Source: Scolanthus callimorphus | Lineage: Eukaryota > Cnidaria > Anthozoa > Actiniaria > Edwardsiidae | Reading direction: 5' to 3' | Assembly (NCBI GenBank): GCA_033964015.1 | Contig: CM066913.1 | Span: 7,434,953-7,498,952, forward strand | DNA length: 64,000 bases | Part shown: in pieces, positions 24,201-35,960 of the stretch | Layout: each line of letters starts with the position of its first letter | Position numbering within the stretch: the first letter of the stretch is position 1 | The notes under the pieces: model-generated | The model's database searches: none | The model's input: only the letters and a program-made list of their open reading frames with translations | What the model was told of the DNA's origin: nothing | Program-made: the position numbers and the translations under genes

Positions 24201-27200
24201 CTGAACTTGCTCGAGTTTGTTAACGTCCCTATTTGTGTAGGGGCTCCACACTGGTGAGGCGTACTCCACTATTGGACGGACCATAGACAAATAAGCTCGT
24301 TCCTTGACGTTTGCATTACATGGCTTTAAAGTTCTTCTGATAAGCCCCAGAATCTTGCTTGCCTTGCTTGCCACTTTCGAGCAGTGACTATTCCAACGTA
24401 GATTGTGCGAGATCCTCACTCCCAGATAGTCATGCTCCGCTGTTGATTCCAGATCTTGTGAGTTCAACGAATATGCGTACAAGTGCGGATTCCTCTTGTT
24501 AGTGATAGTGAGCAACTGGCATTTGGACGTGTTAAACTGCATTTGCCAGGCCTCGGCCCAGGCTTCAAGGTTGCCAAGATCTTGTTGAAGTGAATCATGA
24601 TCGAACTCAGAGCAGATATTCATGTATACCACTGTATCGTCGGCGAAGAGCCTTATATTTGAACTACATTGCTCAACTATGTCATTGATATATAGGAGAA
24701 ACAAGGTTGTACCCAACACAGTCCCTTGGGGTACCCCTGATGTAACTGGTACTCTGCTTGAGTGGGATCCATCCACTGCGACAAACTGTGAGCGCTCGGA
24801 GAGAAAGGCCTCGATCCATGCTAATGTTTTGCCAGCTTAGTCCATAATAACGCAGTTTATGGATGAGCTTTCCATGCGACACCTTGTCAAAGGCCTTGTT
24901 AAAGGCCTTGCTAAAGTCGAGCAAAATCGCATCGACTTGTCCTTGAGAGTTGAGCGTTGATACCCAATCATGGGCCGCAAGGATAAGCTGCGTCTCGCAT
25001 GAAAAGCCCCTACGGAAGCCATGTTGTAGGTAGGTCAGTATCTTGTACTTGTTCAAATGCTTTTGGACGTGGCTGAGAATCACATGCTCCATTACCTTAC
25101 ATACCAGGCACGTCAAAAAAATAGGTCGATAGTTTGACGAATAGTCCCTTTTATCTTTCTTAAAAACTGGAACCACCATTGCAAGGGACGAGTCACGTGG
25201 GAGAACTCTACAGTCAAAACGAATCCGTATACATATCGTTTTAGTGTGGATGGTCGAATCCGGATAAAAATGAAAACAATAACGTCAACTGTACCATTAA
25301 TTTGAGACTGTCCTTGCACACGCCAACATCAAATAAAAATTGATCGCTTGTTTGGAGCTAAATCTCCCGTCCACACTAACACGCTGCGAATCCGTATCAG
25401 TTTGAAAACGAATGCAGCTTTTGAAAACGCGTTAGCGTGGACAGGGCCTAATTAGTTAAGTTGGTTCGACTTCGACTTGAATTCGAGAGATAAAATGGCA
25501 CGGATAAACATAAAGTATCGCAAACTCTCTCTGAACCTGTTCCTATTTCGAGCTCACTAAATAATTATGTTTGACTTGCGAAATACAGGTTTGCAAATAA
25601 ATGCGGCGTTTTCGAAAATGACGAGATGGATGGAACTGAAAGCACGGGAGAAAGTTTGGATATTGCGAAAGTTGCTCTAAAGAAAGATGAAAGTCGCGCT
25701 GATGAACAGGCTGCTCAGACCAGTATAATAATAAAAGTATAATTTTTCTATCACATTGTTTTGGTTTGGTTTGGCAGTATACTGGACACGCCCCATGCAC
25801 GGGGAAATGAATTCTTTTATAGAAGAAACTGCCTCACGCACTCCTTTATGCGCACCTTGTTGGACGAAAAGTGCAGGGAAAGCGTGCTTGTAATTTATTC
25901 CCGGGATCAAATGAAGCGCGTATTGTACAATGAATTTGACGTTTGCTGCAAAATTAATTAAAGTCGAATCTCCTTCGAAGCAATTATTAAATAGATTTGA
26001 TGCGAGTGAGATTCGACGTATGCCCTAGGCCTTAGAGAGCGATGAAGATATATATCGACAAGCAGAAGCAGCTTTAACATTCAACGTGTGGATATATAGA
26101 ATCAATGCATTCAATACATTACGGGAACAGAGAAAAGCAAATATAATAGAAGCCACAAGGAGGAAGCACTATGAAAACAGAAACAAATCCATGATCACAT
26201 GCGAGCTCAAAGACAATCAAGCAGAATTAGAATTATTTTCTATTATTATTATTTTATTACGATTTATATTACATTATGTTTATATTCTATATTATGTTAG
26301 TAACATTTATTTTTGTATGTATATACTCGATGTGTGCCCTTCCTTTTGTGTAAGCTTGTTTATGCTTGATTTCTGCTTGATTCCATTCTAGGTTTGTGTG
26401 TATACACTACGATGGTATTGGTTTTGTTTGTGCTTAAACACTTTTGTGTGTCTATAACTAGCTGAAGTGTTGTGTTATGTTGCGACTGATTAGTGTATGT
26501 TTTTCTAAAAATGTATGAATACACGGATTAATTTGTATATGCACAAAAATAAATTTATATGCACAAAAGGAAATTTATTTGCACAAAAGGAAATTTATTT
26601 GCGCAAAAGGAATTTATGCCTAAATTCTTGAGTGCCAGAAATTCATGTACCCAAACATGAAATTCTGTATATTCACACAATTGAAATTTCTGTGCAAAAT
26701 AAATTAAAGCCATACAGTATAATACACAATATGAAACTTCCGCGTGCTATTTTGGGGGTGTGTCAGGGGGCGTCCAGTCAAAAACACCGGCCTCCCTGGC
26801 AGGCTCTCATGTACACGAAAGCTCCCAAAAAGCTTCTACCAAAAAACAAGCCTCAAAACAACGTGCGCGCGCTCTGCACATGTGTAAAGGGCGCTCGTCC
26901 GCCGCGCGCCTAATAAAGAAAGCAAACAAGAGCCTGCGGGCAGGCTAAAGCAGAATCAAATCGAGATACAACAAAATATCCAGAAACCAAAATAATCACC
27001 AAAGAAACCATTCAAGAGACTTGCCATGGGGAATCGAAACCATTGAATCCAACACCAGAACTAAGCTTGCCAGAAGCTGTCTGAACACCCAGAGTAAGAG
27101 AAAGTTACGATCAATACAGTAAAAGAACAGAACTGTGTCACTAGGAACAAAGCAGGCGCGATAATCATCAGAACGCAGATATCAGCAGTATCGGACTATC

Positions 27201-30200
27201 AATCAAAGGAGATAACGCTAAAAAAAATCAGGTGCTTTAGATCGACGGAATTCAGAACAGGAAACAACGCCACTACGCAAACTAAAGAGAGGGCAAGATG
27301 CGCCAAAACAACGCTAAAATACAAAACGAAACAGAAGAGTAAAAGACCAAAAAACGAAAATCAAGAGATTCAAGAGAAAACAACTTCACAATTTCAAGAT
27401 CAAAACAGATAGACAAAATCTAAAAACGTGACGAATTGCAGAAAGTGAAATCATTATCCAGTGAGATGAAATATTTTTGACTGTTAGAGCATGGGGCAGG
27501 AAGAAGTGGTTTTGGCCATACAGAAAACGACGCAAGAAATTAAAAAAAAGAAAAACACATGTTGCAATGCCTTGCAGATGATAAGAACCTTGCTGTCTAG
27601 TCTATGAACGTGGGACTCGTAGTACCTTTCAGTATCACATAATCAAGTCACATCTCCGCCCGGGAGGATGTCAGCATTATTTGTTTTATATTCGCGGCCC
27701 GGGAGGATGTTGGAAATTATACAACAACACTAGTAAAACGCGCGCTCCGATTGGCTGACAGGCCGTGTGTTATTAGAGTACACACGAACGATTGACGTCA
27801 TAGCGCGCGCATGCAAGCAAAACCGAGTTTGAAATACGCGCACTGTTTGAGCTCATTCATCTTTAGAAAATCGCTTTTGTTGTTGTATAAAACAAATAGA
27901 TCTCGTTTTTTGTGGGTATGTACTGTGATAGATACACAGAAGACGTCACAGAATGTCATGAACAACATTCTGTGACGTCATGTGTATCTATTACAGTACA
28001 CACGCACTCAACATGAGATCTATTTGTTAAATATCATTGATTCTAATTGATATTAATTAGTTACGTAACAATGCGCACGCATCGTAATCAACACTTACTC
28101 TTCTTTTGGGAATAAATCATAGAAACAGGGAATCATCTCTTCCTAATTCCCAAAACGGCGCTAAGCGACTCGTTAACTATCTCTTGACTCATAGAAAACT
28201 CAAACTCGTTGTCTAATGGTTAAATATTAAATCTGGAGGTCCCGGATCAACTTCATTTTTAACGATGAACTGACAAGTATCCCTACCCTAAAAACATGGG
28301 AGTACCTCCACTTCGGGCCCCAAATGCTTTCAATGTACAATACATCACCGCTCTATACATAAAGTCAACGCTCTGTGACAATAACAGTATAAATTAATGC
28401 CAACCAATCAGCATGCAGAATTATGTCATTTGAGTAATGATACAAAATACAATTACCTCCAGTCTTGTGGTGTTTTAGTGTCCCCAACTACTACTACTTT
28501 CCATCCATCCATTGCTGCAAGTTTCTTGACATCATCGGTTGGTTTATTAACAGTGGTCACCACAACCCATTTGTCATTCATCTCGCTTGCTGCAGGCTTG
28601 GGTTTCTTTTGAATCACACTCCAGTCAATATCTTGTTTTAGATCATTACTATCTTTTACCCTTTGCCAGTCTACTAGTGGACCTTTAGCCTTTGAAGTGA
28701 CTACTGACCAGTCATGGCTGTTTGTGAGAACAAAATAAAGGTTTTTTAGACTAAGGACCTGAAAAGGACCTGAAAAGCTGGTTTTGAGATGCCTAATTCT
28801 TATCTTAAAATTCTAAAAATCTTTAACAAAGAAATGATTTGTTTAAAAAACAAAATATAATCTAGTCGGTAGAGGGGGTTCACAAGTACCTCCCGGAAAT
28901 AGTAGGAAGACATACCGTTTTGGAATCCCTATGATGTCAAGAAACTGGTTTTAAACGTTAAAGATTCAATGAGGCAATTTTATAGACTGTAGTGCTGTCC
29001 AAAAAAGCATTTCAGTCTTACCTCTTATGCTGTTATAATGTCATTAATAGACTGAAGACATATGTACAATTTACATGCCCATTTTATACATGTTACGTTC
29101 CTTACTTATAGATATTTCTAAGACGCTGTCAGCTTTTCTATTCCTATTAGGAAATACCAAAATGGTATGCATCAGAAACTTGTTATGCGTATGTGAAAAG
29201 ACTGAGGCATCAATTTAACTTGTCTACATGTGATCAGAGTATTTTAAGATCGTAAAGGTATAGATTTAGAATATAAAAAGCTTTTCTGAACAATGCTACA
29301 GTCTATAAAATTTGCCTATTGAATAACAAAAGAATATCATTAAATAACAAAAGAATATAATTAAAATCGTGGTACACTTTTTCGAGCTTTAACATCGGGG
29401 GGAGGGGGGACTCCCCTATCCTTTAATTTTGGTGGGGGTGCTGGTCGGGAACTTACCCCTTCGTTAATTTGGACCACTAAAAGGTACCAACAAGATCTAT
29501 TTTCCCTCGTAATTTTCTTTCGCCTTTTTTTTTTCGAGGGAAAATACATCTGAAATTCAGGCTACCAACAAGTGTGATTTGCTTGGTTTACTAGAAGGTA
29601 CCTCTAACAGGTACCTATCTGGAAAAAATTGCAAGTTTTCGAATTTTACCCCCTAAAACATACCAGAGGCCTGATTTTAAACCCTAAAAGGTATAACTGC
29701 CCCTGTCCAAAAATTGGGGAGTCCCCAACCCCAGGTTAACATCTAAAACCTGTTTCTAGACTTCCTAAGGATTCAAAAAAGTGTCTTGTTACTAGTTCCG
29801 GAGGGTGCTAGAGGGGGACGTAGGGTTCCAGGTACTATGGTATTTGGACAAATTGCCTTGCTATTTTAGTAAAATTGCTAAATAGTCGGGTACCTTAACG
29901 CAAAATTTGGGCTGGATCGTGACAGAGCGGACAAAAGCGCCAAACTTTCTATAGAGTTTCTTTGGGACATGAGTAACAAATCTAGGATGGGTGCCCAAGA
30001 AAAAAAGTTCACATTGCGGAATAAAATGAGAAATGCATTTTAGCACTTGAATGCGGTGCTTGGTAACCAGGCTTTTTCTTACTTTTTATCATTGGGTCGC
30101 TAAAAGTGGATGAATCAGGAACGAATCGAGACAATATCAATATAAACAGTTGTCATTTAGTTTGGTGATATACTTCTTCTAACACGCGACGGCTTTTAAA

Positions 30201-30769
30201 GATTGCCAGGTTACTAAGCTCGTCCCTAAATTCCGTAGTCCATTAGCCGGACGGCTAAAAGTTGGGGACTGGTACCACAACCACAACAATCATATATCAA
30301 ATTAAAGCTTATCACCAGTAGATTCCAGAAATGTGTGATAGCAATGTTTTCTGTTGCAGTTTTAGTCGGTCACGTGACCTCATAGAATGCGCATATGCCC
30401 ATATTGAGAAAAATATACATGCAGCTATTCATTTTTTGTTTTTATTCTCAAACTCGTTAATAATTCACCAAGCTTGAACAAAGGAAAACATAAGCGTGGA
30501 GGAGATAGGAAAATACAGCCTTAATTTACGTAGAATTTTGAGATTTTAATCCTTCTTTTTCGCGGCATTAAACTATCGAACACTCGATCCTGTTTTTCAT
30601 CAGAGTAGGCCGTGCTGCAGTGTTCCTGTGATTCCTATATCTATATGTACATGTAGCGGTCATTTGCGGCATTTGCATTTACAGAGATCAGGTGCAAGTC
30701 AAACTAGCCTTCGCACATTGTACATCTTGAGCACTGCGCTTTATCAATCGGCGTCAATGATTCGTCATT

Positions 30770-30813
<44 letters not shown>

Positions 30814-33634
30814 CATGCTTTGGTCATGCTTTGTAGGTCTTCGGAACTCGCGCAATCAGACCTGAACAGCCTCAGCGGCTGGGCGACTTTGGCAGACATG
30901 CCATTTAATCAAACAAAGGGAAAGGCCATGCGGAAGGGAAGACCCTTCATCACGGTACGGAGCCTGACATAATCTACCTCGACCTCACCCGTGCGTTCGA
31001 CACGGTGTGCCACGCCCACCTCGAAAAGCTCGCTAATCTAGGGTCGTAGGATGCCTCCACAAGTGCCTCCACAATCTTTCCTCTCGACGTCAACGCGTCG
31101 CGGTGAATGGTGTGGTCTGAGCCACTGGGAGGTGCTACTGAGGTGGTTCGCTCATTGGTATCTAAATGTTCCGTTCAATCTTTATATCAATGACGTCCCA
31201 GATGAGACACTTTCTCACATATCGCCATGTTTGCTGACGAAACCAAGTGCTTTTGAGCAATAAATGCCCCATACGGAGTTCAGAAACTGCAGACAGATCA
31301 GCGATCTCTTGTTTTCAGCCAACCAAAATTGAAAACTTTCGCATCAGCCGTAAAGGACGCATCATCCCGAGGCACTACACTCTGGACTGGCGGGGGCGGA
31401 TAGTGAAAACATGGGACGAAAATTGTCAAATTCCCCAGCAAATACAGTAAATGTATGGGGAATCTCCCGAGAAAGAGAGAGGGGGGGGGGGGGGCCCTCA
31501 GTGCAAACACATAAAAAGCATTGTCTCGAAAGCAGGCAGTCACTGCTCAAACAGCTTTCCTCTCGACACTATCTGTCTCTCTTGTGAGGTCTCATCTGCC
31601 TTATGAGAGAACCCCCTGCGGCCCGCGCTATTTCCGTTTTTCGCTCGCCCGACTCCCTCCCCTTCCCTTTTAGAGCCGCTACGCAGGCTATATGAGAGTC
31701 AAAATCTTGACACTTCTGGCAGTGTAAGCCATTTGGGTACCCAACAGCCATCCTCTGTTTTCCTGCCAAACATGTCAGGGGACGCGGGGTTGTATTGATG
31801 ATTCGCGTCACTCGTACTCCAAATATGTCGTTCACATTGCAGAAAAGACGCACATGAGAAACCGAGAACGCAATGTGTGAAGTACGACACTGCTGTGAAA
31901 TGTTACTCATCAGGCACCATATTTTACAGATCTTTTATGTTTTATAAAGTCGAAACCCAAGGTTGAAATGGAAGAATCCGTCGTTAATGACTATAGATAT
32001 TTTTATTAGCAATGATTTGGCGTTTGTGAATTTACGTTCGAATCATCGTACCAATTTCTCGTTTGTTCTTCATTTTAATAATTAAATTATTCAAACCAAA
32101 CATCTGAAAAAAGAAAAAACCTCCTTAGCCGTGTTATTTTCCATGTATTCACAAATAAATTGCTAAAAAGGGGTTATTTTCAGCCAAAATACTTACAGTT
32201 TCACTAGTTGTTCGTGCGGCCGCCATTTTGGAAAGACCTGAATGGACGAGGGAGTCTGGGCACGAGGAATACACTAAACCTTTTGAAACATGCTAAAGTG
32301 TTTTCGAAATGCTATTTCTATAGACGATAAATATTTCTGAATGCATGAAACAACTTTGCAAGTGGTTATTCAACTTTTTCCTCACATTTAAGGCAAAAAT
32401 ATGATAATTTGTATATCCGCCACAGGCAACCCATCACACGAATTTTTCAACAGATTTGATCTCTAGTAAAATGAGAAGCAGGGGGGTGCTAACTGGGCAC
32501 CATCCTAGGGATTGTGTGGTTCCAAAAAATATCCATACCCCCCGAAGGAAGTGTGTTAAAAAGTGACCCCCCACTCCTCTGGAATTTATGAAGAAAAATA
32601 CAGTATTTGTATGGAAAAGATCAAGTAAATTGACCCCCCACCCCTCCGGAATTTCCAATCCTTCCGTAGGATTTGGAAACACACATTTCACTTTAAGGTG
32701 ACTCCACGAAAAGTCCAAGGGTATTTTCTGTAAATATTAAAAGTATTAACACAAATAAAGATCGCAATATGTAAAATTATTGCTAACAAATTACACTTCC
32801 GCGCTTTGATGACGTCGTCTGAACTAATCAATGCCGGCTCATTTCGACGAGGCTTTCAAATTAAATGCCTACTGTCCTCCAAGTTTGGTGTCCGTCACAA
32901 GATTATAAAAGTTCTGACCATTAATCACCATTATTTAAAAGAAAATGCGCTTGGACTTTTCATGAAGTCACTTTAAAACACATGGATTTTCGGGAAAAAA
33001 ATTCTGAAATGACAGTAATTCAGTAATTTTCGCCTGCGGTGAATGGTATTTAGAGCTGAGGGTTAGAATTTCTTTTTGGTCGTGAATTTTGGTCGTGTTT
33101 AAGTATTGTGTGGTTATTGTGAAACATTCTGCATTTAGCTTCCTGAACCAGCTTATTTACACTGTCAAATGCAGTGATATTATATTGTGGCACGAATTCT
33201 AGACATTATTGCGTGGTATTTGCAAATTTTTGAACCAACATAACAGTATTTGCGTTTTTTGGACACGATATTACGGTATTAAAGGGTCCCCTATACCCCC
33301 CTTGTGCTAGTGATCCCAACCCTAGACTCATATTACTTGCTTGTTAAAAGTTGTTGTATGTTCCGGCCAAATGTGTTGTATTATGTAAGCATTGTAATAA
33401 CAACATAACCATGGTACCATGGTGCACACACACACAAAATATCCCAATCAAAAGTCCTGAGCATTCTGTTATTTTCCTACATTTTGTCATTGTAAACAAG
33501 CTTTTCTGAATCTCACCTTTGCTTGCTTTGAGATATGCTGAGATTGCTTGCATTCGGGGCATTTTGAGGTAAATGAGCAACAATAATGCTTGTGCCACAA
33601 TGGCAATGGCTATCCAGACTTGTGTTTTAAGCAT
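21217..33634 (-). CDS. STELLO/DUF288-like glycosyltransferase, three-exon model
   Basis: Exon 1 (33517-33634) encodes MLKTQVWIAIAIVAQALLLL, a signal-anchor typical of type II Golgi enzymes, and ends in phase 1 at AAAG|GTGAGA. Exon 2 (28457-28769) starts after cttttcag in the matching phase and ends at TGGAG|gtaatt. Exon 3 (21217-22234) starts after tttttcag and keeps the frame. The model gives 482 residues. Recognisable features are the DUF288 strand WVVVTTVNKPTDDVKKLA, then GWKVVVVGDTKTPQDW at the exon 2/3 border, a DTDDD acidic motif (about 192-196) of the kind that binds metal-nucleotide sugar, and the FGQGSIWPRGYPLE and DIWRGYWGQRLLWEIGG blocks. Plant STELLO proteins act in the Golgi on cellulose synthase assembly; the substrate of animal DUF288 proteins is not established. 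The stop codon lies inside a minisatellite, so the true C-terminus may differ, and a further 3' exon cannot be ruled out. An alternative or additional exon at 32198-32227 is described separately. Confidence 0.82.
23221..23247. repeat. (TTTA)n microsatellite
   Basis: Short tetranucleotide run in the leader of the LTR retrotransposon, between primer-binding site and gag-like frame. Confidence 0.75.
23636..25449. mobile_element. TIR element with GTCCACACTAACGCG ends, split by a retrotransposon
   Basis: Inverted ends are gaccccgtccacactaacgc on the left and gcgttagcgtggacagggcct on the right. Internal related blocks (gtccacactaacacgctg, cgaatccgtat) occur near both ends. Its middle is occupied by a reverse-transcriptase relic. 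Target duplications could not be defined with confidence. Confidence 0.7.
23802..25210 (-). pseudogene. Non-LTR retrotransposon reverse transcriptase relic
   Basis: Minus-strand reverse transcriptase in two frames. The upstream part (to about 24836) carries VVPVFKKDKRDYSSNYRPI and LLDFSKAF, with a short in-frame duplication that reads KAFNKAFDKV. The downstream part (23802 to about 24835) carries SGVPQGTVLGTTLFLLYIND, FADDTVVY and C-terminal SMVRPIVEYASPVWSPY. One single-base shift near 24834-24836 separates them. It is truncated on its 5' side (no endonuclease) and belongs to a lineage different from the element at 5.0-7.4 kb. Confidence 0.88.
27717..27891. mobile_element. Small TIR element inside the 3' LTR
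   Basis: Ends TTATACAACAAC and GTTGTTGTATAA (27717-27728 and about 27879-27890) with GC-rich interior including tgacgtca. It interrupts the 3' LTR between TGTTGGAAA and AATATCATTG. Confidence 0.65.
27891..28028. repeat. Palindrome, ~65-bp arms
   Basis: Starts aacaaatagatctcg and ends with the complement gatctatttgtt. The inner arms (tctgtgacgtcttctgtgtatct and complement) surround a short centre near 27960. Probably a MITE or part of the adjoining insertion. Confidence 0.75.
30772..30812. repeat. 41-base G homopolymer
   Basis: One C followed by 41 uninterrupted G. Similar but shorter G tracts occur elsewhere (14302-14324, 33809-33823, 35531-35551, 46632-46652, 60617-60637). The exact length may not be reliable in any assembly. 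Confidence 0.85.
30967..31255 (+). pseudogene. Heavily decayed reverse-transcriptase fragment
   Basis: Fragments IIYLDLTRAFDTVCHAHLEK and, after a stop and frameshifts, LYINDVPDE are recognisable as the first catalytic block and the block just before the catalytic aspartates of a non-LTR reverse transcriptase. Everything between is degraded. Confidence 0.65.
32198..32227 (-). CDS. Candidate short coding exon of the glycosyltransferase gene (alternative start)
   Basis: On the minus strand CCAAAATGGCGGCCGC begins a 10-codon frame ending at ACT|GTAAGTATT, a strong donor in phase 0. The start resembles the CAARATGGCGGC motif often found at housekeeping start sites. Upstream, a pyrimidine-rich cag acceptor (immediately before GTCTTTCC, about 32241) would let it serve as an internal exon in frame with exon 1. 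Exon 2 has a second acceptor 11 bases downstream of the first (start at 28758) that accepts phase 0. The result would be a form with a different N-terminus. Signals only; no homology. Confidence 0.35.
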
Positions 33635-35056
33635 TCTTTTAATTCCTGCAAGGAATGTTATAACAAAGATGTTATACCTATGAGTGCCTTTAATTCTTAA
33701 CTCTTGATTTTACAATGTTCTTGTGTCTCTCCCAACATCACTCAAGCTCTATTTCACAGATAAGGTCATTGAAAGTTGTGCTCCTAATAGCTAGCACCAC
33801 ACACATTTGGGGGGGGGGGGGGGCATCTGTATCATAGAATGGTCCAACCAATTCAAGCTATGGCACCACCCAAAACGTTGCCAGGAGAGGAAAACTTTCT
33901 GCACCTATGGTAGGGGGGGGGGGGGTTGTAAGCTAGAAATGATTGGCCTTTCAAACCAGGGTGGTTTCGTCGCGCTCAAAGCGGAATTTTATTAATCATG
34001 AAAAGGTTTTAAAATAATCTGTCATTATCACTAATTGCAGCACTACTTTGATCAAAAATTGCTTGCACTAGGGTAGCCATACTGAAATACATACCTAGCG
34101 ACCAAACAAGGAAAAAAACGAAATGTCGAAATGTAGATTTTCCTGAGTTGATACCCAGAATTTTTTGTGTGTAAGTTTACATGTTGCGATACAAAAAACT
34201 GTGAGCCTGGGTCAAAGTCTTCGCTGTGTATCAACTTGATATTCGCTTGCATTGAAGGAAATGGCGACCAAAACATCGGCAAAAAGTTTCTGTTACCAGA
34301 AGAGTTATCTTTTTCCTGGGCCGCTTCCAGTCGTAGGTTCGATAGTACCAAATACATAAACTAAAAGCGATAAAATTTTCCATTGCGAAATCTCCTCAAC
34401 ACACGGCTTTCTTGCAATCACGATGGTGTTTAGTCGCTTCTAAAATCCTACCTGTTTCGTTTGCCTGGTACTGTAGTGTCCCTTCATAAAACCTCTGTTA
34501 AATCTAATCTTGGAAAAGGGTTCTAAACTTTTATGTTAATAAAAGAAAACTATTGTGACGCTTTAAAGGCGCCAACTGCATACAATTCTAAATTCTAAAT
34601 TTCTTCTGTGGATTGCGTTACCGCGCCTCGAGCTTAGCCACGTAAAATGTAAATTTCAATGGAAATACAATACAATAAAACTTCTTTGTGCACAGAAAAA
34701 ATTACGGGAGATAAAAAACGCAGCTAAATCCAATATTCTTTCAGAATAGCTTTCTCTTTGTGAATCTGAATCGTTTATACTATTATAACGCGCCGAGGTT
34801 CTTTACAGCCAAGTAGAAACGTTGCGTTACTAAAACTATATACTCTGTGATCAGATGCTTACCTCTAAAATTGATCATTTCATGTAGTGCGTAGTTCTTA
34901 GTGCTTGGTGTTATCGTTTTCAAATTACGGTCTGATGGTAACGGATGGAATTAGTGCCAAGTTGAGTGAAACGTAACCAAGGAAATAAGAAGACCGCCAA
35001 AAATATTCAAGTAAAATTTCCATATAATTTTTAATATGAGACGACTTTTACCCAAC
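33635..35056. other. 5' flank of the glycosyltransferase gene, no gene recognised
   Basis: Includes a 15-base G run (33809-33823) and a second G run near 33914-33925. A minus frame at 34052-34357 shows no recognised domain. Promoter elements could not be assigned. Confidence 0.4.
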
Positions 35057-35145
35057 TAGTCCGTGGGCCAGGAGTCGAAACCCCCCCCCCTAGGGGAATT
35101 TTGCTAACACATATCATTCGAAAGCTTAGCCCTAGGGTAGTCTAA

Positions 35146-35470
35146 AGGCCACCACACACGGGCCGATTTTCGTCGCAAGACAACAAATCCTGACTGATCG
35201 GCTCGTGTGTGGTGACTCGCGACGAGCTTACGACAAAATATCGCGCTCCACACACACGAGCCGATTTTTTGTCGGCGACGATTTGAAAATCAAACATGTT
35301 GATAAGACGAGCGGACGAAAAATCTTGTCGTAAGCCCGTCGCGGGTCACCACACACGAGCCGATCAGTCAGGATTTTTTGTCCTGAGACGAAAAATCGGC
35401 CCGTGTGTGGCGGCGCGAGATAATCTTACGACAGAAAATCGTGTCAGAATCGGCCCGTGTGTAGCGGCCT
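35146..35470. mobile_element. Harbinger-like MITE (CCACACACGGGCCGATTTT family)
   Basis: Ends AGGCCACCACACACGGGCCG and complement CGGCCCGTGTGTAGCGGCCT, flanked by TAA (35143-35145 and 35471-35473). The uninterrupted right arm of the host 4-kb element shows the empty site. The interior repeats the motif cacacacgagccgattt/complement about four times. Confidence 0.88.
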
Positions 35471-35527
35471 TAAAACCGGTTGTTTGCACTTTTGAGGTGG
35501 AAGCGTTTAGGAGTTACGGCGCATTTT

Positions 35528-35960
35528 CCCGGGGGGGGGGGGGGGGGGGGGTTCTTCACATGTCGACCTGATAGGGGTGCTCGTCGTATTTTTTAGGGGT
35601 CAAAATCGACTCTCCGGTATTTTTTAGGGTGTATCGGAGAAACATTGTGGTTTTCACTAATAAATGGTATTTTTTAGGGGTACGCAAATGAATGAAAGGG
35701 TCACAAACCAAGCAAAACGTTTTCTGGCTTTCTTTCTTCATTTATAGCTCTAAAAAATGGCCTGTTTTGACGATAAGAAACAATGAACAATCACAAAAAG
35801 GGTTTATTGTTGGTATTTTTAGGGGTCATTTTGTTTATAAGGTATTTTTTAGGGGGTTGATTTTTCATGTCCTGGTATTTTTTAGGGTATATTTTCCGAT
35901 GTCCCGACGAGCACCCCTATCACTCTTACTTGGAGAAAACCCCCCCCCCCCCCCCCCCGG
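35528..35960. mobile_element. MuDR-like MITE with poly-G/poly-C ends and 9-bp TSD
   Basis: Flanked by GCGCATTTT (35519-35527 and 35961-35969), with the empty site preserved in the other arm of the host element. The left end is CCC plus 21 G; the right end is 19 C plus GG. Next inwards are GATAGGGGTGCTCGTCG and its complement. The interior holds about six copies of GGTATTTTTTAGGGG or close variants. Confidence 0.88.

Larger units (their letters stand above)
23544..26031. mobile_element. Harbinger-like TIR element inserted in the gag-like frame
   Basis: Ends GGCCTAGGGCATACGTCGAAT (left) and its complement (right, about 26012-26031), flanked by TTA on both sides (23541-23543, 26032-26034). The 3-bp TWA duplication indicates a PIF/Harbinger origin. 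It is itself interrupted by another TIR element at about 23636-25449. No transposase is seen. Confidence 0.8.
23364..26232 (+). pseudogene. gag-like frame of the LTR element, split by a DNA transposon
   Basis: A plus-strand frame starts at ATG 23364 and encodes a charged, helical segment beginning MDNIDTLIKTRDTHKQQCND. It is interrupted at 23544 by a DNA element. After that element's right-hand TTA duplication (26032-26034) the same reading frame resumes in similar Lys/Arg/Glu-rich sequence to about 26230. Position after the primer-binding site and composition suggest gag, but no zinc knuckle or other diagnostic motif is visible. Confidence 0.6.
23043..28155 (+). mobile_element. LTR retrotransposon, internally decayed and interrupted
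   Basis: The 5' LTR (23043 to about 23166) starts TGTTGGAAAATATCATTG and contains AATAAA. The 3' LTR (27708-28155) starts TGTTGGAAA, is split by inserted inverted-repeat sequence (about 27717-28028), resumes AATATCATTGATTC and ends ttcccaaaa like the 5' copy. Directly before the 3' LTR is a purine-rich tract (GGGAGGA), and directly after the 5' LTR is a TGGTGCCGAAAACCCGG primer-binding-site-like stretch. A 5-bp CGGCG duplication flanks the whole element (23038-23042 and 28156-28160). Very short LTRs and a 5-bp duplication fit Ty1/copia-type elements; BEL/Pao is an alternative. No protease, integrase or reverse transcriptase was recognised in the internal region, so most of pol is deleted. Confidence 0.85.
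22235..28456. other. Intron 2 of the glycosyltransferase gene, filled by nested transposons
   Basis: Apart from the LTR retrotransposon at 23043-28155 and its insertions, this 6.2-kb intron shows only unrecognised sequence (22235-23037 and 28161-28456). Confidence 0.8.
28770..33516. other. Intron 1 of the glycosyltransferase gene
   Basis: Contains a decayed reverse-transcriptase fragment (30967-31255), a 41-base G homopolymer (30772-30812), a candidate short exon (32198-32227) and otherwise unrecognised sequence. Confidence 0.7.

Noticed and set aside
34052..34357. 101-codon minus-strand frame upstream of the glycosyltransferase
   Set aside because: No recognised domain and no splice phase match to exon 1; not annotated.
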